A stretch of 64,000 nucleotides of DNA from JBCDAP01 sp038747915 (GTDB lineage Bacteria > Planctomycetota > Phycisphaerae > Phycisphaerales > UBA1924): positions 1 to 64,000 of the forward strand of contig JBCDJJ010000009.1 of assembly GCA_038747915.1 (NCBI GenBank). The letters are read 5' to 3'. The translations under genes were made by a program, and so were the position numbers. This document shows positions 47,005 through 56,075 of this stretch, piece by piece (the stretch's first letter is position 1; every line of letters begins with the position of its first letter). The notes below the pieces were generated by a model. That model was not told where the DNA came from. It did not search any database and saw nothing but the letters and a program-made list of their open reading frames with translations.

Positions 47005-48960
47005 ATGCAGAACCGTTTCGGTGTCAAGGACTTCTTCCTGTTCCTCGTGGTCGCGGTCGTGGGCGTGCTCGTCTACCTGCAGCTGCGACAGGCCGATCTG
47101 CAGCGCCGCGATGTGCTGCAGCCGCTCAAGTCGCAGATTGACGAGATGTCCGAGGCCCTCGGGCGGCTTCAGCGGGATCAAGCCCGCATCAACGCCACGA
47201 TCGATCGCATCTCCCGCGAGGTCGGCGAGCTCGGGGAGCGTGGCATTGTGGTGGCGCCGGGTGGCGGCGTCGGCGTGACGCCCCCCCGATCGAGCGGTGG
47301 CGGTGACGCCTGGGCGGTAGAGGGTGTGCCGATCAAGCGGCCGCCGTTTTACGACTTCACGCACGATCCGCGTGAGCAGACGGATTTCGTCGAGGGTGGA
47401 GAGCTCCGCTTTGTGCTCCGGTCGCCCCCGGACAAGTTGACGTACTACCTCGCGGGTGATGTGACCGCCCGGGAGGTCAACTCGTTCATCTTCCAGTCAC
47501 TCGGCAGGCTGCACCATGACACGCTCGAGGAGGTATCCGTGCTGGCCGAGGCCTGGCAGGTGGCCCCGGATGGCCTATGGATGAGGGCTCGGATCCGGGA
47601 CGAGGCGAGGTGGGCGGACGGCGAGCCGGTGACCGCGGAGGACTTTGCCTGGACGTTCTCAGACGTCATGAAGAACGAGCTGATCGATGCCGCTCGCTCA
47701 CGCTCGATCTACGACAACATGATCGAGGTCGTCGCGCTGGCGGACAAGGTGGTTGAGTTTCGCTTCGCAGAGCCGATCTATAGCAACGAGAGCCTCGCGT
47801 ACGGCTTCGCGCCGCTGCCGAAGCACTACTACATCCAGTTTGCGCCCGAAGCCTACAACAGCTCGACCGCGCTCCAGATGGGTTCGGGCCCGTTCCGACC
47901 GGTGTCGTTCGACCCGGCGGATCAGTGGGCCGCGGGCGCGGGCGACATCGTGCTGGTGCGGAACAACAACTACTGGGCGTCGCCACCGGCGTACAACGGG
48001 GTGCGATTCTCGTTCTTGAATACAGCGGCCGCGATGCTGCAGGCGTTCGAGAACGGTGAGGGTGACCTGATCGGCGCCACACCGGAGCAGTTCTCGCAGA
48101 AGATCGGCGACGAGCAGTTCCTCGACATGGCCAATATTCACCAGTGGGTGAACATCCAGTCGAGCTACTCGTTCATCGGGTGGAACACCGGGCCTCGCCC
48201 CGATGGCTCGCTTGGGCCGTTTCACGACATCCGCGTCCGCCAGGCGATGACCATGCTGATCGACCGGGAGCGGATCATCCGCGACTTCTTCGAGGGCCTT
48301 GGCGAGATCGCCTACGGCCCGAATCCTCCCGGGCCGGCTTCATCGCCAACTGTTGAGCCGTGGCCGTACGACCCCGACCGGGCCGCCGAGCTGCTCACCG
48401 AAGCGGGGTGGATCGACCGCGACGACGACGGCATCCTCGAGAACGAGGCGGGTGAGGAGTTCGTCTTTACCTACACGATCGTGAGCGCCTCGCAGACGTT
48501 TCAGCGCATCGCGAGCTATCTGACCGACGCGATGCGGCGGGCGGGTATCCGCGTGAATGTGGACGGCCACGAGTGGTCGCGGTTCGGGGAGCTGCTCCGC
48601 GACCGTGACTTCGACGCCATCAGCTTGGGGTGGTCCGCGTCCGGTCCCGAGTCGGATCCCAAGCAGATCTGGCATCCCGACTCGATCCAAGACGAGGGCG
48701 ATAACTTCGTGCAGTGGTCGGGCCCCAAGACCGAGGACGGTGCGCTCCTCACCGCGGAGCTCATCGACGCCGGCCGCCGCACACTCGACCGCGACGAGCG
48801 GATGCGGATCTGGCAGCAGCTGCACGAGGTGATCCACGAAGAACAGCCGTACACGTTCCTCGTGCGCAACCCGACGATCAACTTCGTCAACAAGCGGGTG
48901 GGTAACTTTCGCGAGTACCCGCTCAACAAGAACAAGATCGAGTGGTTCCTCCTGCAGTAA
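47005..48960 (+). CDS. Peptide-binding protein with N-terminal membrane anchor and coiled coil
   Basis: A 651-residue SBP_bac_5-type (OppA/DppA-like) binding protein. Unusually it has no lipobox. A membrane helix at residues about 10-27 (FFLFLVVAVVGVLVYLQL) is followed by a coiled coil (about 30-75, LKSQIDEMSEALGRLQRDQ...), and only then the binding domain (about 115-640, ESLGRL-like, SYSFIGWNTGPRPDG, VRQAMTMLIDRERI). Family members usually are lipoproteins or free periplasmic proteins. It probably binds oligopeptides or related ligands while tethered to the inner membrane. The gene is followed 15 nt later by an OppB-type permease. Confidence 0.85.
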   Translation: MQNRFGVKDFFLFLVVAVVGVLVYLQLRQADLQRRDVLQPLKSQIDEMSEALGRLQRDQARINATIDRISREVGELGERGIVVAPGGGVGVTPPRSSGGGDAWAVEGVPIKRPPFYDFTHDPREQTDFVEGGELRFVLRSPPDKLTYYLAGDVTAREVNSFIFQSLGRLHHDTLEEVSVLAEAWQVAPDGLWMRARIRDEARWADGEPVTAEDFAWTFSDVMKNELIDAARSRSIYDNMIEVVALADKVVEFRFAEPIYSNESLAYGFAPLPKHYYIQFAPEAYNSSTALQMGSGPFRPVSFDPADQWAAGAGDIVLVRNNNYWASPPAYNGVRFSFLNTAAAMLQAFENGEGDLIGATPEQFSQKIGDEQFLDMANIHQWVNIQSSYSFIGWNTGPRPDGSLGPFHDIRVRQAMTMLIDRERIIRDFFEGLGEIAYGPNPPGPASSPTVEPWPYDPDRAAELLTEAGWIDRDDDGILENEAGEEFVFTYTIVSASQTFQRIASYLTDAMRRAGIRVNVDGHEWSRFGELLRDRDFDAISLGWSASGPESDPKQIWHPDSIQDEGDNFVQWSGPKTEDGALLTAELIDAGRRTLDRDERMRIWQQLHEVIHEEQPYTFLVRNPTINFVNKRVGNFREYPLNKNKIEWFLLQ

Positions 48961-48975
48961 CGGTGACGGCCGAGC

Positions 48976-50532
48976 ATGCTCAACTACATCGCACGACGTC
49001 TTCTACTCATGATTCCGACCCTGTTCGGGATCACGTTCATGGTCTTCATGATCATTGCGCTCTCGCCCGGCGGCCTCGCTGCCGGTTTGCAGCTGGGACC
49101 GGGCGCGACGCAGACGCAGGGTGAGGGCGGCGCAGCGGTCGTCGAGGCCTACCTAGAAGACCGGTACGGGCTCAATGACCCGGCTCCGGTGCAATACCTG
49201 CGGTGGCTCTCGCGGATCAGCCCGATCAAGTTCACCAAGCGTGACCAGGAGTCGCCCGACGGACAGCGGCTTAGTGCTCCACGCCCGATCAATCCGCCCG
49301 AGTTGGTGCGGGCGGATTGGCTCCCGATCGAGACCGTCACACTTGATGCCGGATCGATCGAGCCAACGGTCGAGCTCGAGGGGCTCGGCACCGACGAGCT
49401 CGCGGGGCTCTACAAGCGCGTGCGGAGCGAGTACGCGAACGCGCGGGGTCAGTTCATCCGAGCCAGCAAACTACTCGAGATCCGGGCGGTGGATTACGCC
49501 GAGGCGGTCGGCATCGAGGCCGCGATCGAGTCCGAGACGGAGGTTCGGGTCGAGCGACTCGTTCGGACTCCTTTCGATGCAGGATCCGCCGCAGCGGCAG
49601 AATTGCTCGTAGTCGGCGAGGACACCGCGCGCATCTTCAACGCGGCGGCCCGAGCACGGGCCAACGAGATGGCTGTCTTTGATGCTCACCCGCTGCCGCG
49701 CATGGGTATAGGCGTCGATGGGTTATGGCTTGGTGCGCCGGACCTTGGCCAGTCGTTCACGCGCTCGCAGGATGTCCTCGAGCTGATTGGTGATCGGCTT
49801 CCGGTCACGATGCTCCTGAACGTGCTGGCGATCCCGGTGATCTACTGCATCGCGATCCCCGCGGGTGTGCTCGCGGCGACACGGAGGGACACGCTGATCG
49901 ACACGGTGATCGGCGCGTTCTTCGTGGCGTTGTGGGCGCTGCCGCGGGTCGGTGTGGGCGTGCTGGCGATCGGGTATCTGGCGGACAGCAACTGGATGTC
50001 GCAGTTCGGGCTGCCGCACCTGCCGACCGGCGGTCTGCACTCGGATGATGCGAACGAGATGCTGTTCCTCCCATCGTCGGGCGAAGACGGTTTTCGGCCG
50101 GGATACCTGCTCGACATGGCGTGGCACCTTGCGTTGCCGGTGCTGTGCGTCGCCTACTCGGGCTTCGCGGTGCTCTCCAAGCAGACCCGCGCCGCGATGC
50201 TGGAGAACTTCAACGCCGACTTCGTGCGCACGGCCCGTGCCAAAGGCGTGGCGCCGGGTGATGTGACGCTGTACCACGTGTTCCGCAACTCGTTGCTGCC
50301 GCTGATCACGATGTTCGTCACGATCTTCCCGGCGATGTTCGCGGGTTCGATCATCATCGAGGAGATCTTCTCGATCGAGGGGATGGGCAAGCTCGCGATC
50401 GATGCGATCCGGCGGCGTGACCGCGAGGTGCTGCTCGGTGTCACGCTGATCACGACGATCGTGAACCTGTTGGCGCTGTTGCTCGCCGACATCCTGTACG
50501 CGATCGCCGACCCACGGGTGAGTTACGACTGA
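48976..50532 (+). CDS. ABC transporter permease, OppB-like with large insertion
   Basis: A 518-residue permease. The first helix (about 10-30, LLMIPTLFGITFMVFMIIALSPGG) carries the OppB N-terminus. A non-membrane stretch of roughly 220 residues (about 35-255), rich in charged residues, then replaces the short loop found in ordinary OppB, which is usually around 300-340 residues in total. The permease domain resumes at about 260 with helices, and an EAA-type FVRTARAKGVAPGDVTLYHVFRN and terminal IIIEEIFSIEGMGKLAIDAI. The last base overlaps the next gene's start. The insertion has no domain I recognise. Confidence 0.85.
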   Translation: MLNYIARRLLLMIPTLFGITFMVFMIIALSPGGLAAGLQLGPGATQTQGEGGAAVVEAYLEDRYGLNDPAPVQYLRWLSRISPIKFTKRDQESPDGQRLSAPRPINPPELVRADWLPIETVTLDAGSIEPTVELEGLGTDELAGLYKRVRSEYANARGQFIRASKLLEIRAVDYAEAVGIEAAIESETEVRVERLVRTPFDAGSAAAAELLVVGEDTARIFNAAARARANEMAVFDAHPLPRMGIGVDGLWLGAPDLGQSFTRSQDVLELIGDRLPVTMLLNVLAIPVIYCIAIPAGVLAATRRDTLIDTVIGAFFVALWALPRVGVGVLAIGYLADSNWMSQFGLPHLPTGGLHSDDANEMLFLPSSGEDGFRPGYLLDMAWHLALPVLCVAYSGFAVLSKQTRAAMLENFNADFVRTARAKGVAPGDVTLYHVFRNSLLPLITMFVTIFPAMFAGSIIIEEIFSIEGMGKLAIDAIRRRDREVLLGVTLITTIVNLLALLLADILYAIADPRVSYD

Positions 50533-52235
50533 TGAGCGCGGACCGCAACCAACCCGCTGCCTCGCGTGAGGCTCCGGTGTCCGTCTCCGGTGTGATGGCG
50601 ATGACGGGGCTCCACGCGCGTGCCTCCAAGCCGTTCTGGGCCGATGCGTGGGATCACGTCACGAGCAAGCTCGCCGCCCGGCTCGCGCTCGTCTGGATCT
50701 CGATCGTGGTGGCGCTGGCGATCCTCGCGCCGGTGATTGCCTCTGGGCACCCGCTGGTACTCCGCGAGTTTGGTCCGAGTGGCGAGCTGCTTGGTGTCTC
50801 GAGCCCGCTGTTCGACAACCTGAGGCCGGGCGAACTCTTCGGGCTCGTGCTCGGGCTTCTCGGGCTCGTGTTCTTCGTGCTGCCCTTGCCGCTCTCTCGG
50901 CAGAGCCGGCTCGCGATGATCTTCGCAGCAACCCTGCAGGGTGGGCTGACGATCTTGATTGCGTCGATTCTGGAGCTCAACGCACTCTCACGCGACCCGT
51001 GGGGCTGGCTCGAGGCGATGCGCGACCCGGATGCGCTGGGACTCAAGCTCACAGCGGGTTTCGTCTTCGCGGGGCCGTTCGCACTGCTCGCGATTGTGGT
51101 GCCCATCGTGAACCCCCTGCCCAGGCGCATTGTCGTGATCACGCTCACGGCGTTGCTCGCGGTGGTGTCGATCGGCCACACGTGGGGTGAGCCCGATCCG
51201 GTGTTCGATTACCGCGAGCGCGAGCGGACCGGCGAGATTCAGGCGGTGTACACGCTCGTGCCGTTCTCGCCGTTCGAGCGGCAGCTCGATCGCGACGCAC
51301 GAAACCGCTCGGAGGGCACGAGCCTCGACGAGACACTGGCCAAGCGGGTGGTCACGCCGCTCCGCCCGCTGGTTGGTCCGCTGCCGCCGGATCAGCTCGA
51401 CCGTGTGCCACCGGAGCTGGATCGACTGCCGCTCGACGCCGACCAGATCGACGAGTTCGAGGCCGCGTACGCCGAGTGGCGGGCACAGGCCGAGAGCCCG
51501 ACCCGTGCCGATGTGCAGCGGGCGCTCGAGCGCATCATGGGTGGCAGCGGCGCGCGGTACTGGCTCGGCACCGACGGTCAGGGTCAGGACGTGCTGGCCC
51601 ACCTGATCCACGCGTGTCGGCTGTCGATCTCGATCGGGCTGATTTCCACCGGTATCGCGGTCACGATCGGGATCATCATCGGCTCGCTCATGGGCTACTT
51701 CGGTGGTCTCGTAGATCTGCTGCTGTACCGGCTGGTCGAGATTGTGCAGGGCGTTCCGGTGCTGTTCCTGCTCATCATCGCGGCGGGTGTGTTGCCGAAG
51801 AATGTGTACGTGATGATGGCGATCATCGGGTGCTTCGGGTGGACGGGGGATGCGCGGTTCATACGGGCGGAGTTCCTCAAGCTCCGCAAGATGGACTTCG
51901 TCCAGTCGGCGCAGGCGGTCGGGCTGCCGCTGCGGTCGATCCTCTTCAAGCACATGCTGCCGAACGGCATCACACCGGTGCTCGTCAATGCTTCGTTCGC
52001 GATCGCGGCCGCGATCTTGTTCGAGTCGGCGCTCTCGTTCCTCGGGCTCGGACCGCCCGATCAGGCGTCGTGGGGCAAGCTCATCGCATCGGCGATCGGC
52101 GAGGCCGGCGTGTTCTACCACTGGCTCGCGGTGTATCCGACGCTGGCGATCTTCCTGACCGTGCTCTCGTTCGTGCTGCTCGGCGAGGCGTTCCGCGACG
52201 CGATCGACCCGAAGCGCAAGAAGGCGAGGGTGTGA
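50532..52235 (+). CDS. ABC transporter permease, OppC-like with extra membrane helices
   Basis: A 567-residue permease. Helix 1 spans about 45-70. Next comes an extra block of about four membrane helices at about 95-215 (LFGLVLGLLGLVFFVLPL, IFAATLQGGLTILIASILEL, AGFVFAGPFALLAIVVP, IVVITLTALLAVVSIG). A charged stretch (about 215-335) follows, and only then the normal OppC core: YWLGTDGQGQDVLAHLIHACR, FVQSAQAVGLPLRSILFKHMLPN and LSFLGLGPPDQASWGKL. Ordinary OppC proteins are about 300 residues. The start overlaps the previous stop by one base (TGATG). It is likely the partner of the large OppB. Confidence 0.85.
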   Translation: MSADRNQPAASREAPVSVSGVMAMTGLHARASKPFWADAWDHVTSKLAARLALVWISIVVALAILAPVIASGHPLVLREFGPSGELLGVSSPLFDNLRPGELFGLVLGLLGLVFFVLPLPLSRQSRLAMIFAATLQGGLTILIASILELNALSRDPWGWLEAMRDPDALGLKLTAGFVFAGPFALLAIVVPIVNPLPRRIVVITLTALLAVVSIGHTWGEPDPVFDYRERERTGEIQAVYTLVPFSPFERQLDRDARNRSEGTSLDETLAKRVVTPLRPLVGPLPPDQLDRVPPELDRLPLDADQIDEFEAAYAEWRAQAESPTRADVQRALERIMGGSGARYWLGTDGQGQDVLAHLIHACRLSISIGLISTGIAVTIGIIIGSLMGYFGGLVDLLLYRLVEIVQGVPVLFLLIIAAGVLPKNVYVMMAIIGCFGWTGDARFIRAEFLKLRKMDFVQSAQAVGLPLRSILFKHMLPNGITPVLVNASFAIAAAILFESALSFLGLGPPDQASWGKLIASAIGEAGVFYHWLAVYPTLAIFLTVLSFVLLGEAFRDAIDPKRKKARV

Positions 52236-52341
52236 TGGCGGCGGAGGCACGGGGCATCGGGCACCAGGCACCGGGGAGAGTGCGCGGCGTGTGCCGCGGG
52301 CTCGATGGCCGCTTTCGCACCTTGGATCTCACCCGCTCCAC

Positions 52342-53460
52342 ATGACGACACTCGATCCTGCGCCATCTCAGACCACGACGAAGCGAGCCGCCGAGCAGCC
52401 GGTGCTCGAGGTGCGCGACCTCGCGGTGTCATTCGACAACCCGAGCGGGCCGCGCGTGCAGGCGGTGGATGGGGTGCGGATGTCGATCCACCCCAGGCAG
52501 ACGCTCGCGGTGGTGGGCGAGTCGGGGTGCGGCAAGTCGGTGACGGCGATGAGTTCGCTGCAGCTCATCCCCCGTCCGCCGGGGCGATTCGACCGCGGCG
52601 AGGTGCGGTACAACTGGGGCGGCACGCCCACCAACCTGCTCGAGTTGCCGGAGAAGAAAATCCGCGAAGTCCGCGGCGCGGAGATCGCCATGATCTTCCA
52701 GGAGCCGATGACGAGCCTGAACCCGGTGTACACGATCGGCGACCAGATTCTGGAGGCGATCCTGCTGCACCAGGATGTCAGCGCCGGCGGTGCGGTCGAC
52801 ATCGCGGTGCAGGCGATGGACGATGTCGGCATTCCGGAGCCGGCGTCGCGGCTTCGTGACTACCCGCACCAGTTCTCGGGTGGGATGCGGCAGCGTGTGA
52901 TGATCGCGATGGCGCTGGCCTGCCAGCCGAACCTGCTGCTGGCGGATGAGCCGACGACCGCACTCGACGTGACGATCCAGGCACAGATCCTGGAACTGCT
53001 CGCCGAGCTTCAGCGGACCAAGGACATGTCGATCATGCTCATCACGCACGATCTGGGCGTGGTGGCGGAGAACGCGGATGTGGTGTGCGTGATGTACGCC
53101 GGCCGCGTGGTCGAGTACGCGCCGGTGTTCGACCTGTTCGATCACCCTCTTCACCCTTACACCCGCGGGCTGTTCGCCTCGATCCCGAAGATGAGTGAGC
53201 GTCGGGATCGGCTGGTGACCATCGACGAGGTGGTGAAGAACCAGGCCGAGTTCGAGTCACTGCCCGGTGAACACCGCGAGCTGCGTCCGTGGTGGCCGTG
53301 GCACGACCCGCCGAAGGATCTCGCGCCGCACGATGGCCCAGCGGGCGACTACGAGTTGGTACAGGTCGAGCCGCACCGATGGATCGGGGTGTGGCGAACC
53401 GAGGCCGCGGCGTCGCGTCCCACGCCGGCTCCGAACCTGACGTTCCGTCGCGGGGATTGA
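52342..53460 (+). CDS. Oligopeptide ABC transporter ATP-binding protein, OppD-like
   Basis: A 372-residue ATPase. It has Walker A GESGCGKS (about residue 65), the Q-loop in MIFQEPMTSLNPVYT, the signature FSGGMRQRVMIAMAL, Walker B NLLLADEPTTALD and the switch His in MLITHDLG. The C-terminus holds the OppD/DppD extension with HPLHPYTRGLFASIPKM, the family's hallmark, then about 80 extra residues (PWHDPPKDLAPHDG...). It starts 106 nt after the permease stop; the frame upstream (from 52291) is not needed. No OppF-type second ATPase follows, so it may function as a homodimer or pair with one encoded elsewhere. Confidence 0.92.
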   Translation: MTTLDPAPSQTTTKRAAEQPVLEVRDLAVSFDNPSGPRVQAVDGVRMSIHPRQTLAVVGESGCGKSVTAMSSLQLIPRPPGRFDRGEVRYNWGGTPTNLLELPEKKIREVRGAEIAMIFQEPMTSLNPVYTIGDQILEAILLHQDVSAGGAVDIAVQAMDDVGIPEPASRLRDYPHQFSGGMRQRVMIAMALACQPNLLLADEPTTALDVTIQAQILELLAELQRTKDMSIMLITHDLGVVAENADVVCVMYAGRVVEYAPVFDLFDHPLHPYTRGLFASIPKMSERRDRLVTIDEVVKNQAEFESLPGEHRELRPWWPWHDPPKDLAPHDGPAGDYELVQVEPHRWIGVWRTEAAASRPTPAPNLTFRRGD

Positions 53461-53556
53461 ACCGCGTGCTCGGCGAGCACACCCGAGCCTCAGTGCCGGC
53501 AACGTGCCCGACGCGCTCGCCTTGACCCTTGGCGCCGGAACCCCCACTCTTCCACC

Positions 53557-54702
53557 GTGCGGATCCTGCTGATCGCCGACAACGACATGGCTCGCCGCGA
53601 GTTCGCGATGCTCCGCCGGCTCGAGCTCGACCTGCTCGGACAGGGCGTGTCCGTTGCGCTGGCCATCCCCGAGCGATCCTGGCACGTGGCCGAGCAGGAG
53701 CCGGATACGACGCTCGCGCCGCCGGTGCGGTACCGCCTGCGGGGCGGCCCGATCACGCGACCGCTGCGGTGCGCGGCGCTCAACGACCGCGTGCTTGCCG
53801 CGGAGAGCATCGGCAGCTCGCCGAGCGCCGACGGCCGTGAGCTCGACGTGGTGCATGTGTTCGGCTCGGGGTGCTGGGCGATCGCGAGCGATCTGAGCGT
53901 GCGGACAGGCGCGGTGCTGTTCGCGGAGGTGTTCTCGCCGGAGCTCGCGATGCGCGCGGTGAGAGTCGAGCGTCGCCGCTCGGTGCTGCGTGGCCGATGG
54001 CTCGCGCCGAGCACCGCGATGCTTGATCGGTTGCACACGCTCCCGGTGCGCTGGCCGTGCCACGCGTGCCCATGGGGGGTCCACCCCGTCGACGCCCAGC
54101 GGTCAACCGACGAGGCGACGGCCCATGACACGGGCCCGACCTCGATCGCGGTGCTTACCGCTGCAGAGTCCACGGGCGAGCTCGACGCGTTGCTCGCGGG
54201 CCTCGCCGACCTCTCCCGGGCGCACGAGGTCATGCTCTTCGTGAGCGAATCGGTGTTCTCGAATGATCGCCGCCCGTGGCGTCGCGCGAGAGAGCTCGGG
54301 CTCATCTCCGTGCTGTCGTTGATCCCCGACATCGAGCAGCGGCGGGATGTCATCCTCGCGTGTGATCTTGCAATTATCTGCGAGCACCACGGCGTGCATC
54401 GGACGATCGCGCTGGATGCCATGGCCGCGGGCACGCCGCTCCTCGCCCAGCGGGACCCCGCGGTCGGGTGGTTCGTCGACCACGAGTCGTGCCTGGTGCT
54501 GGAGTCACCGCGGGCGGGCGACTGGACCCGGACCATCGCGCAGCTCATCGATCAGCCGAGCGACGCCAGGGCGCTTGGCCAACGCGCTCGAGAGTACGCC
54601 CGCCGACATCACCTGCGCTCCGCGCATGTGGAACGACTCATGAGCCTGTACACCGCGGCGCTCGAATCGACCCGCACGATCCCGTTCCGGGCCGGGGCGT
54701 GA
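53557..54702 (+). CDS. GT-B fold glycosyltransferase (GT4-like)
   Basis: A 381-residue protein. The N-terminal domain starts VRILLIADNDMARREFAMLRRLELDLLGQGVSV, and the C-terminal region contains HGVHRTIALDAMAAGTPLLAQRDPAVGWFVDHE. The latter matches the donor-binding E/D-type motif of GT4 enzymes, where the usual Glu is replaced by Asp in LDAMAAG. The GTG start at 53557 is used because it is immediately followed by the core strand. It ends 3 nt before the convergent RsbU-type gene. The acceptor is unknown. Confidence 0.78.
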   Translation: MRILLIADNDMARREFAMLRRLELDLLGQGVSVALAIPERSWHVAEQEPDTTLAPPVRYRLRGGPITRPLRCAALNDRVLAAESIGSSPSADGRELDVVHVFGSGCWAIASDLSVRTGAVLFAEVFSPELAMRAVRVERRRSVLRGRWLAPSTAMLDRLHTLPVRWPCHACPWGVHPVDAQRSTDEATAHDTGPTSIAVLTAAESTGELDALLAGLADLSRAHEVMLFVSESVFSNDRRPWRRARELGLISVLSLIPDIEQRRDVILACDLAIICEHHGVHRTIALDAMAAGTPLLAQRDPAVGWFVDHESCLVLESPRAGDWTRTIAQLIDQPSDARALGQRAREYARRHHLRSAHVERLMSLYTAALESTRTIPFRAGA

Positions 54703-54705
54703 CCG

Positions 54706-56052
54706 TCAACTCGCCTGGTGCGAGCAATGCCCTGGGACGTGCCTGACGACGAGCAGCGTCTGATCGTCGTCGCGGGATCGCTTGCCGGTGTGCTCGAACA
54801 GCCTGGCGTGGATGTGCTCGACCACATCGGAGGGCGCGCCGCTCGTCTCCTTGGCGGCGTCGATGAGCCGCTGCTCACCGAACATGTCGAGCTTGCCCAC
54901 AGCGTCGGGGGCGGCCTCGGTGATGCCGTCGGTGTAGAGCACGAGCGTGGCGCCGGCGCGGGTCTGCTTGCCCTCGTCGGTGTACTCGGCCTCCTCGATG
55001 ATGCCGAGCGGGAGCGACGATGCCCCGGTCACCCGGATGACCTCGCCGCCGGGCACGAGCACGATGGGTGGGTTGTGGCCCGCGTTGGAGTAGACCACCT
55101 CGGAGCGGTCCGCCGAGAACACCGCGAGGAAGGCGGTCACGAAGTTGGAATTGAGCTCGTTGGCGAGCAGTTCGCGGTTGGCGTGCGCGAGCATCGCTGC
55201 GGGGCCGAGGTGCCGATCTTTGAATCCGTGCAGGATGGTCCGGAGCATCGCCATCACCGTGGCGGCACCGGCGCCGTGGCCGGAGACATCGGCGATGAAC
55301 ACGCCGAAGCGTCCGCCGCCCATGTCAAAGAAGTCGAAGTAGTCGCCCCCCGCCTCGTTCGACGTGAGATAGCTGCTCGCGATCTCAAGCCCGGGAGCCT
55401 TGGGCGTCTTTGCGGGGAGCAGCGACTGCTGGATCTGGGCCACCTGCTGAAGCTGATCGCTCAGTCGGCGGTTGAGTTCCTCGACGCGGCTGTTGGTGAC
55501 GAGGAGTTTGACGGTGTTGCCGAGCATCTGGCCACGGCTGATGAAGTCGCGCAGCCGTCGGAAGTCGATCTCCCACCTGGGCTGGGTGCGGAGCAGGATG
55601 CCCCAGTTGAGCGCCTCGCCGCCGTCAAAGAGCGGAACCGCGAGCGCCGACCGCATGGAGCAGAACTGGCTCGGCATGGCGGGGTCGTCGCTCAGGTCGA
55701 TGTCATGCACCACCTTGGGCGTTGGTGTGGTGATGAGCCGTCCTACGAGTCCGCCCGTGTGCGTGGGCAGGCTGTCCCACTGCTGCCAGGGGTTGATATC
55801 GCGGCCGAGCGGCTCGCCCTCGAGGGTGAGCTTAGTGACCTTGTACTGCCCCGGGGCGAGTCCCCGAATCGAGATGCCCGCGTAGGCCGCGGCACCGGAC
55901 AACCGGCGCATCGAGTCGCCGAAGATCTCCTGGATCTTCTTCGGCTCGCTCTCGCGCGTCGCGCGGGTGAAGAGATCGATCCACTCGGCAAGTTCGGGGT
56001 CCTGCGGCGCCAGTTCTTCAATCTCGAACGCCGTGGTGTCGGTGACGGGCAT
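54706..56052 (-). CDS. GAF-containing PP2C-type serine phosphatase (RsbU/SpoIIE-like)
   Basis: A 448-residue cytoplasmic regulator. A GAF-like domain (about 20-185, MRSALAVPLFDGGEALNWGILL) is followed by a short coiled coil (about 192-215, RVEELNRRLSDQLQQVAQIQQSLLP). The SpoIIE-type phosphatase (about 222-440) has its metal residues in AGGDYFDFF, FIADVSGHGAGAA and LVLYTDGITEA, plus RSRDDDQTLLVV at the end. Such proteins dephosphorylate anti-sigma-factor antagonists in partner-switching. No partner gene is adjacent. The ATG at 56052 is preceded by TAGACT with a 6-nt gap. Confidence 0.92.
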   Translation of the reverse strand: MPVTDTTAFEIEELAPQDPELAEWIDLFTRATRESEPKKIQEIFGDSMRRLSGAAAYAGISIRGLAPGQYKVTKLTLEGEPLGRDINPWQQWDSLPTHTGGLVGRLITTPTPKVVHDIDLSDDPAMPSQFCSMRSALAVPLFDGGEALNWGILLRTQPRWEIDFRRLRDFISRGQMLGNTVKLLVTNSRVEELNRRLSDQLQQVAQIQQSLLPAKTPKAPGLEIASSYLTSNEAGGDYFDFFDMGGGRFGVFIADVSGHGAGAATVMAMLRTILHGFKDRHLGPAAMLAHANRELLANELNSNFVTAFLAVFSADRSEVVYSNAGHNPPIVLVPGGEVIRVTGASSLPLGIIEEAEYTDEGKQTRAGATLVLYTDGITEAAPDAVGKLDMFGEQRLIDAAKETSGAPSDVVEHIHARLFEHTGKRSRDDDQTLLVVRHVPGHCSHQAS

Positions 56053-56058
56053 GGGTCA

Positions 56059-56064
56059 AGTCTA
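56059..56064 (-). promoter_or_regulatory. -10 element (TAGACT) of the RsbU-type gene, leaderless geometry
   Basis: On the minus strand it ends 6 nt before the ATG at 56052. It overlaps by two bases the -10 of the divergent deaminase gene (56063-56068), so the two promoters probably compete. Confidence 0.5.
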
Positions 56065-56068
56065 TGCT
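56063..56068 (+). promoter_or_regulatory. -10 element (TATGCT) of the deaminase gene, leaderless geometry
   Basis: Ends 7 nt before the ATG at 56076. It includes the ATG at 56064, so that upstream ATG is an unlikely start. Confidence 0.5.
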
Positions 56069-56075
56069 GTCCGGG

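Noticed and set aside
46947..47141. A 64-codon open frame following TAGCCT with a 6-nt gap
   Set aside because: TAG here is the stop codon of the preceding permease, and the frame overlaps the binding-protein gene out of frame; the spacing match looks like chance.
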